Of a stretch of DNA of 5,643 bases, positions 1-5,643 are shown piece after piece. How positions within the stretch are numbered: position 1 is the stretch's first letter; every line of letters starts with the position of its first letter. The stretch comes from Aquisalimonas sp. (lineage in GTDB: Bacteria; Pseudomonadota; Gammaproteobacteria; Nitrococcales; Aquisalimonadaceae), in contig SLMR01000160.1 of assembly GCA_007133445.1 (NCBI GenBank), positions 1-5,643 on the forward strand. Reading direction: 5' to 3'. Below the pieces are notes generated by a model. The model worked only from the letters and a program-made list of their open reading frames with translations. It had not been told where the DNA came from and made no database searches. A program made the translations under genes and the position numbers.

Positions 1-1
1 C

Positions 2-562
2 CTGGAGCCGGGCGACGAGCAGCAGGTGCGGTTCCTGCGTGCCGATGACCTCCCCGTCAGCCGTCAGTACCGGACCCGCGGCGGTATTGGCCATGGCCGA
101 CAGGCGCGGGGAACGTTTCAGCCGGTGACGGTCCACCTGACCTTTGCCAACGAGGAGCCGGGACTGGGCCGACCATTGCCGGGTGGCAACGTGCGCGTGT
201 ACCAGCTTGACAGTGACGGCGAGCCGGTGCTTGCGGGTGATGACCGGTTACGGTCGACGCCTGCTGGCGAGGAGGCGGAACTCACCACTGGCGCGGCGTT
301 CGATCTCACCGCGCAGCGCCGGCAGACGGCCTACCGGCGCCTGGACGACCGCACCGAGGAACAGGCGTGGGAGATCCGTGTTCGCAATGCCGGCGAAGTG
401 GATCGTGATGTGGTCGTCGAAGAGAGCCTCCCCGGTGACTGGACCATGCTGGAGGAATCGGCGGCGCACAGCCGCCCGGATGCGGGCCGTGCACGGTGGA
501 CGTTACCGGTGCCGGCAGGGGAGTCGGCGACACTGACATACCGCGCCGAGATTCGACGGTAG
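2..562 (+). CDS. DUF4139 domain-containing protein, C-terminal part (5' end outside window)
   Basis: The frame is open from base 2, so the gene begins left of the window. The GTG at 26 is an internal Val codon rather than a convincing start. The 186 visible residues match what I know of the C-terminal half of DUF4139 proteins: an early PGDEQQVRFLRADDLPV stretch, then a GLGRPLPGGNVRVYQ strand, a 'TPAGEE...GAAFDLTAQRRQ' block, and a final beta-sandwich-like stretch with EESLPGDWTMLEES and PVPAGESATLTYRAEIRR just before the TAG stop. No transmembrane segment is visible here. In full-length relatives an N-terminal signal peptide and coiled coil are common, but that part is not visible. The biochemical function of the family is unknown to me; some members carry the name 'mucoidy inhibitor A'. 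The gene converges on the minus-strand c-di-GMP gene with an 18-bp gap and no recognisable intrinsic terminator. Family call is fairly sure; function is not assignable. Confidence 0.85.
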   Translation: MEPGDEQQVRFLRADDLPVSRQYRTRGGIGHGRQARGTFQPVTVHLTFANEEPGLGRPLPGGNVRVYQLDSDGEPVLAGDDRLRSTPAGEEAELTTGAAFDLTAQRRQTAYRRLDDRTEEQAWEIRVRNAGEVDRDVVVEESLPGDWTMLEESAAHSRPDAGRARWTLPVPAGESATLTYRAEIRR

Positions 563-580
563 TGACCCGGCGTCAGGACG

Positions 581-2710
581 CTAGCTGTTGACGGATGCCG
601 GCAGCAGGCGCCGTCCGGCAAGCAGCTCCGGCAGCTGCTCAGCCGGAACCGGCGGGCTGAACAGATGCCCCTGCATCGCATGGCACGGAACGGCCTGCAG
701 CGTGCGCATCTGTTCGTCCGTTTCCACACCTTCCGCTACCACGTTCAGGCCCAGCCCGTTGGCCATGGTGGCAATGGTGTTGACCAGGGTGAACTCGTCA
801 GCGTTGCCGTTCAGCCCCTGAACGAAGGACCGGTCGATCTTCAGCGTGTGGATGGGCAGGCGCTGCAGGTGGCTCAGCGAGGAGTAGCCCGTCCCGAAGT
901 CGTCGATGGCGAACCGAATGCCCCGCCCACTGAGCTCCCGGAGCTTGTCCACCACGATGTCGACATTGCGCAGGAGAAGATGCTCGGTGATCTCGAGCTC
1001 GAGGCACTCCGGTGGGAAGCGTGTCTCGTCGAGTACGCCCAGGAGGCCATCGACGAAGTCCGGCTGTTCGACCTGGAGGCCGGAGACATTGACGGCCAGA
1101 CGCGGGGGGCGGCGACCGGTGTCCAGCGCCAGGCACTCGAGGCAGGCCTGGCGAAGCAGCCACAGACTGATGGGCACAATCAGCCCGGTCTGCTCGGCCA
1201 CAGGAATGAAGTCTATGGGCGGGATGTTGCCGCGCTCAGGGTGGTGCCAGCGCAAGAGGGCTTCCACGGCGGTGACATCGTGGCTGGCGGCCTCCACCTG
1301 GGGTTGGTAGACCACTGCCAGCTCGTTGTTGCCCAGGGCCCGCCGCAGGCCCGTTTCCATTGTCCGGTGATGATCCATCTGCGAGCCCACGCTCGCGTCG
1401 TAGAAGGCGTATCGGGCTGTCTCGTGCGTCTTGGCGTGATACATGGCGGCATCCGCCCGCTTCACCAGACTCTCCATGGTTTCGCCATCCTGCGGATAGA
1501 CGGCAATGCCGACGCTGATCCCGAGCGCGATGTCATGGCCATCCAGGCAGAAGGGTTCGTCCAGGGCCGCGATGCACTTCTGTGCCACCCGGGCGGCAGA
1601 GTCTTCGGGCTCCAGCCTGGGGATCAGGATCGTGAACTCGTCCCCGCCCAAGCGCGCCAGCGTGTCGCTCTCGCGCAGGCAGTCCCGCAGTCGGTGCGCT
1701 ACCCGTTCAAGCAGCCGGTCCCCGACGGCGTGGCCAAGGCCGTCGTTGACAGCCTTGAACTGGTTCAGGTCCAGGAACAGTACCGCCGCCCTGGTCTGGG
1801 AGCGCCTGGCCTGCGCCAGTGTCTGCCGCAGCCGGTCCTGGAACAGCGCCCGGTTGGGCAGTCCGGTGAGCATGTCGTGGTGGGCTTGATGGCGGATGAT
1901 GGCCTCGGCGTGCTTGCGCTCGGTGACGTCCCGGGCCACACCGTAAGTGCCCAGGAACTGACCGGCGGGCTCGGCATCGCCGTCGCCGTACATGCCGGTG
2001 GCATTGAGGTCCACATGGACCGGCTCGCCGCCGTTGGCGGGTTGCAGGCGCAGCTCCAGCCCGCGGGTGGCGCGGTCGCCGGAACGCCGCTCGTTGACGC
2101 AGCAGGACGCCATGGCGCGATCCGGGGGGGCCACGATGTGGCTGAAATGGCGCCCCAGCAGCACGCTGGGGTCGTAGCCCAGCAGCCGACGCACTGCCTC
2201 GTTGACGAACGTGAAGTGGCCCTGGTCATCGAGGACGTAGATGAGGTCCGGCGAGCTGTCGACAATGTACTGGTACAAGCGCCCGGAGCGCCGCAGGCGC
2301 GAACGCGTCCCGCAGTCGGGGCGATCCACCGGGCGCCGCTGCAGCGTGTTCTGCAACGTCAGCAACAGTTCATCGGGGCTGCAGGGCTTGCGCAGGAAGT
2401 CCGAGGCGCCGTTACGCAGAGCCTGCACGGGAGCCAGCGGGGAGGGGTCTGCGGTGATGACGACCACATCGACGTCCCGTGCACGGTCGCGGAGTTCCCG
2501 AATCAGCGCGAAACCGTCGCCGTCGGGGAGCTGCGGGTCCAGCAGGACGACACCATGATCACCCCGCGCCAGCTGCATCCGGGCATCGGCCAGCGATGCC
2601 GCCGTGTCCAGCGGCAGCGATCGACTCACCGCCAGAGCCTCCAGGCTGGCGAGCATGCGGGGCTGCGCGTCGATCACGAGCACCCGTTCGCGTGATTTTT
2701 CGGCCGCCAT
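581..2710 (-). CDS. Response regulator with REC, PAS, GGDEF and EAL domains (bifunctional-type c-di-GMP cyclase/phosphodiesterase)
   Basis: This is a soluble signalling protein of about 709 residues predicted to make and/or degrade c-di-GMP, with no membrane segment. From the ATG at 2708-2710 the order is: receiver (about 8-125), PAS with PAC motif (about 144-267, ending VARDVTERK), GGDEF (about 275-435) and EAL (about 450-700). GGDEF is intact at 355-359, and an inhibitory-site RxxD (RESD, 346-349) sits exactly five residues before it. The EAL domain keeps the residues used for metal and substrate: E483 of EAL, N541, E573, D603 and D604 of DDFGTGYSS, K624, E660 and Q680. The receiver keeps the phospho-acceptor D58, T86 and K108, but the acidic pair is D14-A15, so the position of CheY Asp13 is Ala. 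I chose this ATG because a GGGGTGG (2716-2722) lies 5 nt upstream; a GTG at 2717-2719 would add three residues. It lies 138 bp after the HDOD gene, same direction. Whether one or both enzymatic activities operate cannot be read from sequence. Confidence 0.95.
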   Translation of the reverse strand: MAAEKSRERVLVIDAQPRMLASLEALAVSRSLPLDTAASLADARMQLARGDHGVVLLDPQLPDGDGFALIRELRDRARDVDVVVITADPSPLAPVQALRNGASDFLRKPCSPDELLLTLQNTLQRRPVDRPDCGTRSRLRRSGRLYQYIVDSSPDLIYVLDDQGHFTFVNEAVRRLLGYDPSVLLGRHFSHIVAPPDRAMASCCVNERRSGDRATRGLELRLQPANGGEPVHVDLNATGMYGDGDAEPAGQFLGTYGVARDVTERKHAEAIIRHQAHHDMLTGLPNRALFQDRLRQTLAQARRSQTRAAVLFLDLNQFKAVNDGLGHAVGDRLLERVAHRLRDCLRESDTLARLGGDEFTILIPRLEPEDSAARVAQKCIAALDEPFCLDGHDIALGISVGIAVYPQDGETMESLVKRADAAMYHAKTHETARYAFYDASVGSQMDHHRTMETGLRRALGNNELAVVYQPQVEAASHDVTAVEALLRWHHPERGNIPPIDFIPVAEQTGLIVPISLWLLRQACLECLALDTGRRPPRLAVNVSGLQVEQPDFVDGLLGVLDETRFPPECLELEITEHLLLRNVDIVVDKLRELSGRGIRFAIDDFGTGYSSLSHLQRLPIHTLKIDRSFVQGLNGNADEFTLVNTIATMANGLGLNVVAEGVETDEQMRTLQAVPCHAMQGHLFSPPVPAEQLPELLAGRRLLPASVNS

Positions 2711-2715
2711 CCAAG

Positions 2716-2722
2716 CCACCCC
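2716..2722 (-). promoter_or_regulatory. Likely ribosome binding site of the REC-PAS-GGDEF-EAL gene
   Basis: On the minus strand GGGGTGG lies 5 nt before the ATG at 2708-2710. It could pair with the CCUCC end of 16S rRNA through GGTGG with one mismatch. It overlaps the alternative GTG start (2717-2719), which itself has no nearby Shine-Dalgarno sequence, so it favours the ATG. Confidence 0.45.
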
Positions 2723-2802
2723 ACACGTGACCGCTCCGGCGTGCCTCGACGTCCTCCCGCCGCGCCGCCGGATTCTGTGTTCTTTTTCTTGGGTCCGTCC
2801 CG

Positions 2803-2818
2803 ATCCAGGCCGCTGGAT
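2803..2818. repeat. Small perfect hairpin (6-bp stem, 4-nt loop) between the HDOD and c-di-GMP genes
   Basis: ATCCAG (2803-2808) and CTGGAT (2813-2818) form a perfect inverted repeat around GCCG. On the minus strand, the direction of both flanking genes, it is followed by A-rich rather than T-rich sequence, so it is not a classical intrinsic terminator for the HDOD gene. On the plus strand it is followed by a TTTT, but no plus-strand gene lies upstream to need termination. It could be an operator, an RNA processing or stabilising hairpin, or chance. Confidence 0.3.
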
Positions 2819-2848
2819 GTCCTTTTGTTCCTTGTTCCTGTTACCTGG

Positions 2849-4933
2849 TCAGCTCGCGGGCGGTATCAGCACCTGCAAGCGCGTGCCCTCACCCTCCACG
2901 CGGCGGTGAGTCAGGAGGCCCCCGGCTTCGCGCAGCAACGCCAGCGCCACGTTCAGGCACTCTGCCTCAGTGCCACCCGACCCGTGTCCCGCCACGGGCA
3001 AGCCAGTGCCCAGTTGCTCCCGCACCCATTGCGGAAAATCCGGCCCGGTGTGCTCGACCAGGAGTTCAATGTACCGATGACCGCTGCTCTCTACCAGCCC
3101 CGTCGTGCGGATGGTCAGCGTGACCCCTGCCGTAAGTTGGCCGGCAAGCAGCCGCAGCAGGTTCAGCAGGATCTCCTGCAGCATGGGTGGCGCGCCGATC
3201 TCATCCGTCTCCAGCGACGGTGTCAGCGCCAGATCCCAGGCCAGGCGGGTGGGCAGCAGGCCGCCGTGCTCGGCGATTCGCGCCGTGCGGCGGACCCGGC
3301 TGTTGACGCTCGCGGCGGCCGCCCCTGCATCGACGTCGGCGTCCGCGCCAAGCAGCCGCGTGAGCCGATGGGCTTCCTCATTCACTGCCTGAAGCTGCGT
3401 GTAGGCGGGATGACCATGCTCGATCTGCCCCTCCAGCGCCTTGAGGTAGTTCTGCATGATGCTCAGTGGCGTGCCCGCCTCGATCAGCAGTTCGTCGCGG
3501 CCGGCCTGAATCGCGGCGACGCCATCCCTGACCGCGGCTTCCTGTCGACGCCGCTTCTGGTCCGCCCGCAGCAGGGCCTGCCCGGCTTCCCGGGCCAGGG
3601 CCAGCAGCAGGGGAGAGTCGTCCAGGAGGGCCGAGACCTGGTCGTCGCGGATGCCAAGCACCAGCACCCCGACCGCTGTACCGGCGTGGCGCATGGGCAG
3701 GCACAGCAGCCCATCGCCGGGAAGCTGGGATTGGAGTTGCCGATCGACCACGCTGAGCCGGTCCCTCGCGGCGGGATCCAGGGTGTGGATCGGCTGGTCG
3801 TCCAGCAGGCACTCCGCCATGACGCTGCGCCCCCGTTCCAGAGGGATGGTCAGCTCCCGAAGGCGCGGGTCGGCCCCGCTGGGCGGCAGGACCTCCATGG
3901 CTCCGTTGCTGCCCCGCTGCTGCAAGCAGAGCATGTGGCGAATACCGAACAGGAGCACGACGCAGCGGGCGATACCGTCCACCGGGGTGCCGGTCTGCAA
4001 GTGTCGTCGCAGGTCACCAAGCAGCGAAACCTGGCGCAGTTCCTGCCCGATGGGGCTGTCGCGACCGTTGGCGGGCTGCTGCAGTTTGGCGGGCTCAGTC
4101 AGGTCCTGCCTGACGCGGTTGTTCTCCTCCGTGGCCTGGCTGTGAATGCAGGCGGTCGCCGTGGGGCCGAGATCGAACAGGACCGCGGCGGCGTGCAGTG
4201 CCGTACTGTCGGGCTCGCCGTCGCTCACCGCCAGTGCCCGGGCCAGCGCGGTGGTCTTTACCAGATCATGGGCATCGGCCACGGCATCCGTGTCCTGCTG
4301 GTGGTAGCGGACCGCGTCCACCAGCAGAGTTGGTACCTCCCAGCGTTCCAGCAGCGTCGCGCCTAGAGCGACGTGATCAATCCCGACTTCCTTCCGCTCG
4401 AGACCGGCGAGGTCGTGCTCGCCGGTCCAGGCACGGTCGAGGATGTCGGTGTAGACCTGTCGCAGCTCATGGGACAGCACCAGTTGGCCGATGTTGTGGA
4501 GCAGCCCCGCCAGATACGCTTCGTCGGGGCGGGCACTGCCGGTGTGTCGGGCAACCTGGTAACCGAGTGTCGCGCAGGTCAGCGCCTGCTCACGGATCCG
4601 CGTCAGCCAGGCGCAGTCTTTGTCGTCCAGAGTGCGGGAAAACTGCTGCACCGTGGCGGCCAGGGCGAGGCTTCGCACGGTCTCCATGCCCAGCGTCTGG
4701 GCCGCGGCCGTCAGAGTCGTCACACGTTCCTGCCGGGGGGTGAAGACCGGAGCAGTGACCGCAGCAAGCAGGCGCGCACTCAGGGCCGAGTCACGACCGA
4801 TCAGCCGCGCGGCCTCGCTGGGCGTCGCCTTGTCGCCCCCGCACAGCCCCATCAGCGCAGGCACCAGCTCCGGCGGGCTGGACAGCTCATTGAGTCGCGC
4901 GCGCGTCAGCGCGTCTACCGATGGAGTCAGCAT
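2849..4933 (-). CDS. HDOD-GAF-like protein with a degenerate histidine-kinase-like C-terminus
   Basis: About 694 residues, soluble, no membrane segment. From the ATG at 4931-4933: an HDOD domain (about 15-250) with family hallmarks such as ARLIGRDSALSARLL, LAGLLHNIGQLVL and GIDHVALGATLLERWEVP. The HD pair is His-Asn (146-147), as expected for non-catalytic HDOD domains. A GAF-like region follows (about 309-456, including LPGDGLLCLPM and GVLVLGI), then a helical linker and a DHp-like stretch IEAGTPLSIMQNYL (484-497). That stretch matches the 'HExxTPL' H-box except that the phospho-acceptor His is Ile. The last 120 residues resemble a GHKL ATPase but have lost the second N-box Asn (EILLNLLRLL) and the DxGxG box (VEHTGPDFP), keeping a GSGGTEAE stretch and a terminal GEGTRLQVLIP strand. 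I infer a regulatory or scaffold protein rather than an enzyme. A TTG at 4949-4951 could extend it by six residues but lacks a Shine-Dalgarno sequence. It lies 38 bp after the kinase gene, probably the same transcript. Confidence 0.92.
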   Translation of the reverse strand: MLTPSVDALTRARLNELSSPPELVPALMGLCGGDKATPSEAARLIGRDSALSARLLAAVTAPVFTPRQERVTTLTAAAQTLGMETVRSLALAATVQQFSRTLDDKDCAWLTRIREQALTCATLGYQVARHTGSARPDEAYLAGLLHNIGQLVLSHELRQVYTDILDRAWTGEHDLAGLERKEVGIDHVALGATLLERWEVPTLLVDAVRYHQQDTDAVADAHDLVKTTALARALAVSDGEPDSTALHAAAVLFDLGPTATACIHSQATEENNRVRQDLTEPAKLQQPANGRDSPIGQELRQVSLLGDLRRHLQTGTPVDGIARCVVLLFGIRHMLCLQQRGSNGAMEVLPPSGADPRLRELTIPLERGRSVMAECLLDDQPIHTLDPAARDRLSVVDRQLQSQLPGDGLLCLPMRHAGTAVGVLVLGIRDDQVSALLDDSPLLLALAREAGQALLRADQKRRRQEAAVRDGVAAIQAGRDELLIEAGTPLSIMQNYLKALEGQIEHGHPAYTQLQAVNEEAHRLTRLLGADADVDAGAAAASVNSRVRRTARIAEHGGLLPTRLAWDLALTPSLETDEIGAPPMLQEILLNLLRLLAGQLTAGVTLTIRTTGLVESSGHRYIELLVEHTGPDFPQWVREQLGTGLPVAGHGSGGTEAECLNVALALLREAGGLLTHRRVEGEGTRLQVLIPPAS

Positions 4934-4935
4934 GA

Positions 4936-4941
4936 CCCCAC
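4936..4941 (-). promoter_or_regulatory. Weak G-rich ribosome binding site candidate of the HDOD gene
   Basis: GTGGGG on the minus strand ends 2 nt before the ATG at 4931-4933. The spacing is shorter than ideal, but nothing better precedes either this ATG or the alternative TTG at 4949-4951. A similar GTGGGG precedes the other two minus-strand genes, which is why I prefer the ATG. Confidence 0.25.
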
Positions 4942-4971
4942 TGTTGAGCAATGGTTCAGAGCCGTCAAGTA

Positions 4972-5541
4972 TCAGTCAGTTACGCCACCCCGGAGGAAGC
5001 GCTCCAGGGCGGTTTGCTCGGTGCACCGTGAGATCGCCCCAAGTTGCCGAATGACGTCACTGGCCACCCGGTCGGTGGAGCTGTCGGGTTCGCAGCGAAC
5101 GTGGATGTCGGCGTGGCGGGCGTACAGGGGCAACCGCTCTTCGGCCAGGTCCGCGAGATCCTGATCCGGCCGCATGGCGAGGCCTCGGTCCGAGCCCGCC
5201 CCCACCCGCGCCTGCAGTGTCGGCAGCGGGACGTCGAGCCACACCACCGTTCCCTGTCTGCGGAGGGCGGTCATGGCCCGTTCGCTGTAGACCATGGAGC
5301 CGCCTGTGGCGATCACGGCGTTGTGGCAGTCCAGTGCGCAGGCCTGTTCCTCCTCGGCCAGAAGCACGCCCTCCGGTCCCTCCTGGTCAACGATGGCCTG
5401 CAGGGACTGCCCGCGGGCGGTTTCCACCAGTGAATCCGTGTCCACGAAGTCGCATCCAAGCCGTTCCGCCAGCAGCCGTCCCACGGTGCTCTTGCCGCTA
5501 CCCGGCATGCCGATGAGAACGAGATTGTCGCCCTGGGTCAT
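4972..5541 (-). CDS. Shikimate kinase family protein (substrate uncertain)
   Basis: A 189-residue cytosolic P-loop kinase. Shikimate kinase phosphorylates the 3-OH of shikimate with ATP in the chorismate pathway. Visible landmarks are the Walker A GMPGSGKST (11-19), the DTD acid motif with D34, TGG (79-81), and EERLPLYARHAD (134-145), whose R136 lines up with the shikimate-binding Arg136 of the Mycobacterium tuberculosis enzyme. Two canonical features differ. The third Gly of GGG is Ser82, and the FRxxEE motif carrying shikimate-binding Arg58 reads VLLAEEE, with Leu60 in the Arg position. The lid region reads RGLAMRP (119-125) instead of the usual RPLL. I recall similar sequences (GGS, RGIAM-like lid) that are routinely annotated as shikimate kinase, so this may be a distinct subfamily. 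The start ATG at 5539-5541 is preceded by GTGGGGG. The neighbour downstream is an HDOD signalling gene, not aroB. Fold and family are sure; substrate is not. Confidence 0.9.
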   Translation of the reverse strand: MTQGDNLVLIGMPGSGKSTVGRLLAERLGCDFVDTDSLVETARGQSLQAIVDQEGPEGVLLAEEEQACALDCHNAVIATGGSMVYSERAMTALRRQGTVVWLDVPLPTLQARVGAGSDRGLAMRPDQDLADLAEERLPLYARHADIHVRCEPDSSTDRVASDVIRQLGAISRCTEQTALERFLRGGVTD

Positions 5542-5544
5542 GGT

Positions 5545-5551
5545 CCCCCAC
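5545..5551 (-). promoter_or_regulatory. Likely ribosome binding site of the shikimate-kinase-family gene
   Basis: GTGGGGG on the minus strand ends 3 nt before the ATG at 5539-5541. GGGGG can pair with the CCUCC anti-Shine-Dalgarno with one G-U wobble. No other in-frame start nearby has a better site. Confidence 0.4.
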
Positions 5552-5615
5552 GGTATCTGGTGTGCCCCGCCACCATGATATACGGTGCGAACAGGTTGAG
5601 CAGCTTTGACGGCAG

Positions 5616-5620
5616 GGAGG
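5616..5620 (+). promoter_or_regulatory. Shine-Dalgarno sequence of the plus-strand gene at the right edge
   Basis: GGAGG, within GGGAGGAA, lies 7 nt before the GTG at 5628-5630, a near-ideal spacing. It supports GTG as the start over the in-frame ATG at 5637, which would be 16 nt away. Confidence 0.65.
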
Positions 5621-5627
5621 AAGTCCA

Positions 5628-5643
5628 GTGAAGCGCATGGTTA
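5628..5643 (+). CDS. Start of an unidentified gene, cut by the right edge
   Basis: Only five codons are visible: GTG start, then Lys-Arg-Met-Val. The call rests on the GGAGG at 5616-5620 and on the layout, divergent from the kinase gene with an 86-bp gap. The basic Lys-Arg start would fit a signal peptide or an N-terminal membrane anchor, but five residues cannot show this. No product can be named. Confidence 0.55.

Larger units (their letters stand above)
5542..5627. promoter_or_regulatory. Divergent intergenic promoter region
   Basis: These 86 bp separate two divergently transcribed genes and must hold or overlap the promoters of both. The only AT-rich island is GATATA at 5577-5582, which reads TATATC on the minus strand, a plausible -10 that would give a leader of about 30 nt for the kinase gene. 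TATACG (5579-5584) is a weaker -10 candidate for the plus strand. I see no good -35 hexamer at the expected spacing for either. The island lies inside an imperfect dyad, CACC (5571-5574) and GGTG (5584-5587). That promoters lie here is likely from gene layout; the exact elements are guesses. Confidence 0.4.

Noticed and set aside
26..562. Treating the GTG at 26 as the start of a complete 178-residue protein
   Set aside because: The frame is open to the window edge and the upstream residues fit the DUF4139 pattern, so the gene is truncated by the window.
563..600. A bidirectional terminator between the converging genes (CGTCA at 571-575 with TGACG at 589-593)
   Set aside because: The stem is 5 bp with a 13-nt loop, has no T-tract on either side and lies partly inside the coding end.
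665..2695. A very long plus-strand open frame (676 codons) opposite the REC-PAS-GGDEF-EAL gene
   Set aside because: It is in exact codon register with the minus-strand gene, so its stops would need TTA, CTA or TCA codons in that gene, which are rare at this GC content. Its translation shows no recognisable domain, while the minus strand encodes four clear domains.
2728..2750. A sigma-54 promoter (GG-N10-GC) upstream of the c-di-GMP gene, from GGCACGCCGGAGC on the minus strand
   Set aside because: The GG to GC spacing is 9, not 10, and the -12 element lacks the TTGC pattern.
2803..2840. An intrinsic terminator for the HDOD gene
   Set aside because: The hairpin is followed by A-rich, not T-rich, sequence on the minus strand, and the stem is only 6 bp.
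2741..4366. A 541-codon plus-strand open frame opposite the HDOD gene
   Set aside because: Same register artefact of a GC-rich gene. The translation has no recognisable domain and the minus strand carries a clear HDOD protein.
4373..5164. A 263-codon plus-strand open frame spanning the HDOD gene start and the kinase gene
   Set aside because: It overlaps two well-supported minus-strand genes antisense and shows no family motif.
1..5643. CRISPR array, insertion sequence, tRNA, rRNA, toxin-antitoxin or phage genes
   Set aside because: No spaced direct repeats, transposase motifs, terminal inverted repeats or structural RNA signatures were seen; nearly all sequence is explained by five ordinary coding regions.

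Overview
The window is a gene-dense, GC-rich (roughly two-thirds G+C by eye) bacterial chromosomal segment. Codon choice, protein families and the abundance of c-di-GMP/HDOD signalling proteins suggest a proteobacterium, most likely a gammaproteobacterium. A halophilic or Ectothiorhodospiraceae-like lineage is only a guess. There is no sign of phage, transposon, CRISPR array, tRNA or rRNA.

Layout, left to right: (1) the 3' part of a plus-strand gene for a DUF4139-family protein runs in from the left edge and stops at 562. (2) Facing it, only 18 bp away, is the end of a large minus-strand gene (581-2710) for a four-domain cytosolic c-di-GMP protein, REC-PAS-GGDEF-EAL. (3) A spacer of 138 bp with a small perfect hairpin follows. 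(4) A minus-strand gene (2849-4933) encodes an HDOD-GAF-like protein whose C-terminus resembles a histidine kinase but has lost its key residues. (5) A gap of 38 bp separates it from a minus-strand gene (4972-5541) for a shikimate-kinase-family P-loop kinase. (6) An intergenic region of 86 bp must hold divergent promoters. (7) The first five codons of a plus-strand gene, with a good ribosome binding site, are cut by the right edge.

The three minus-strand genes read in one direction: kinase, then the HDOD protein, then the c-di-GMP protein. The kinase and HDOD genes are close enough to be one operon, and the third may be read through or have its own promoter. The HDOD pseudokinase and the c-di-GMP protein both look like signalling parts with altered phosphotransfer chemistry. 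The kinase-like protein lacks the phospho-accepting His, and the receiver lacks one of its two Mg-binding acidic residues. By contrast, the GGDEF and EAL output domains keep every signature residue I could check.

I do not see a clearly new system. The most notable points are this pairing of degenerate signalling parts, and a shikimate-kinase homologue that lacks a shikimate-binding Arg and is not next to aroB.
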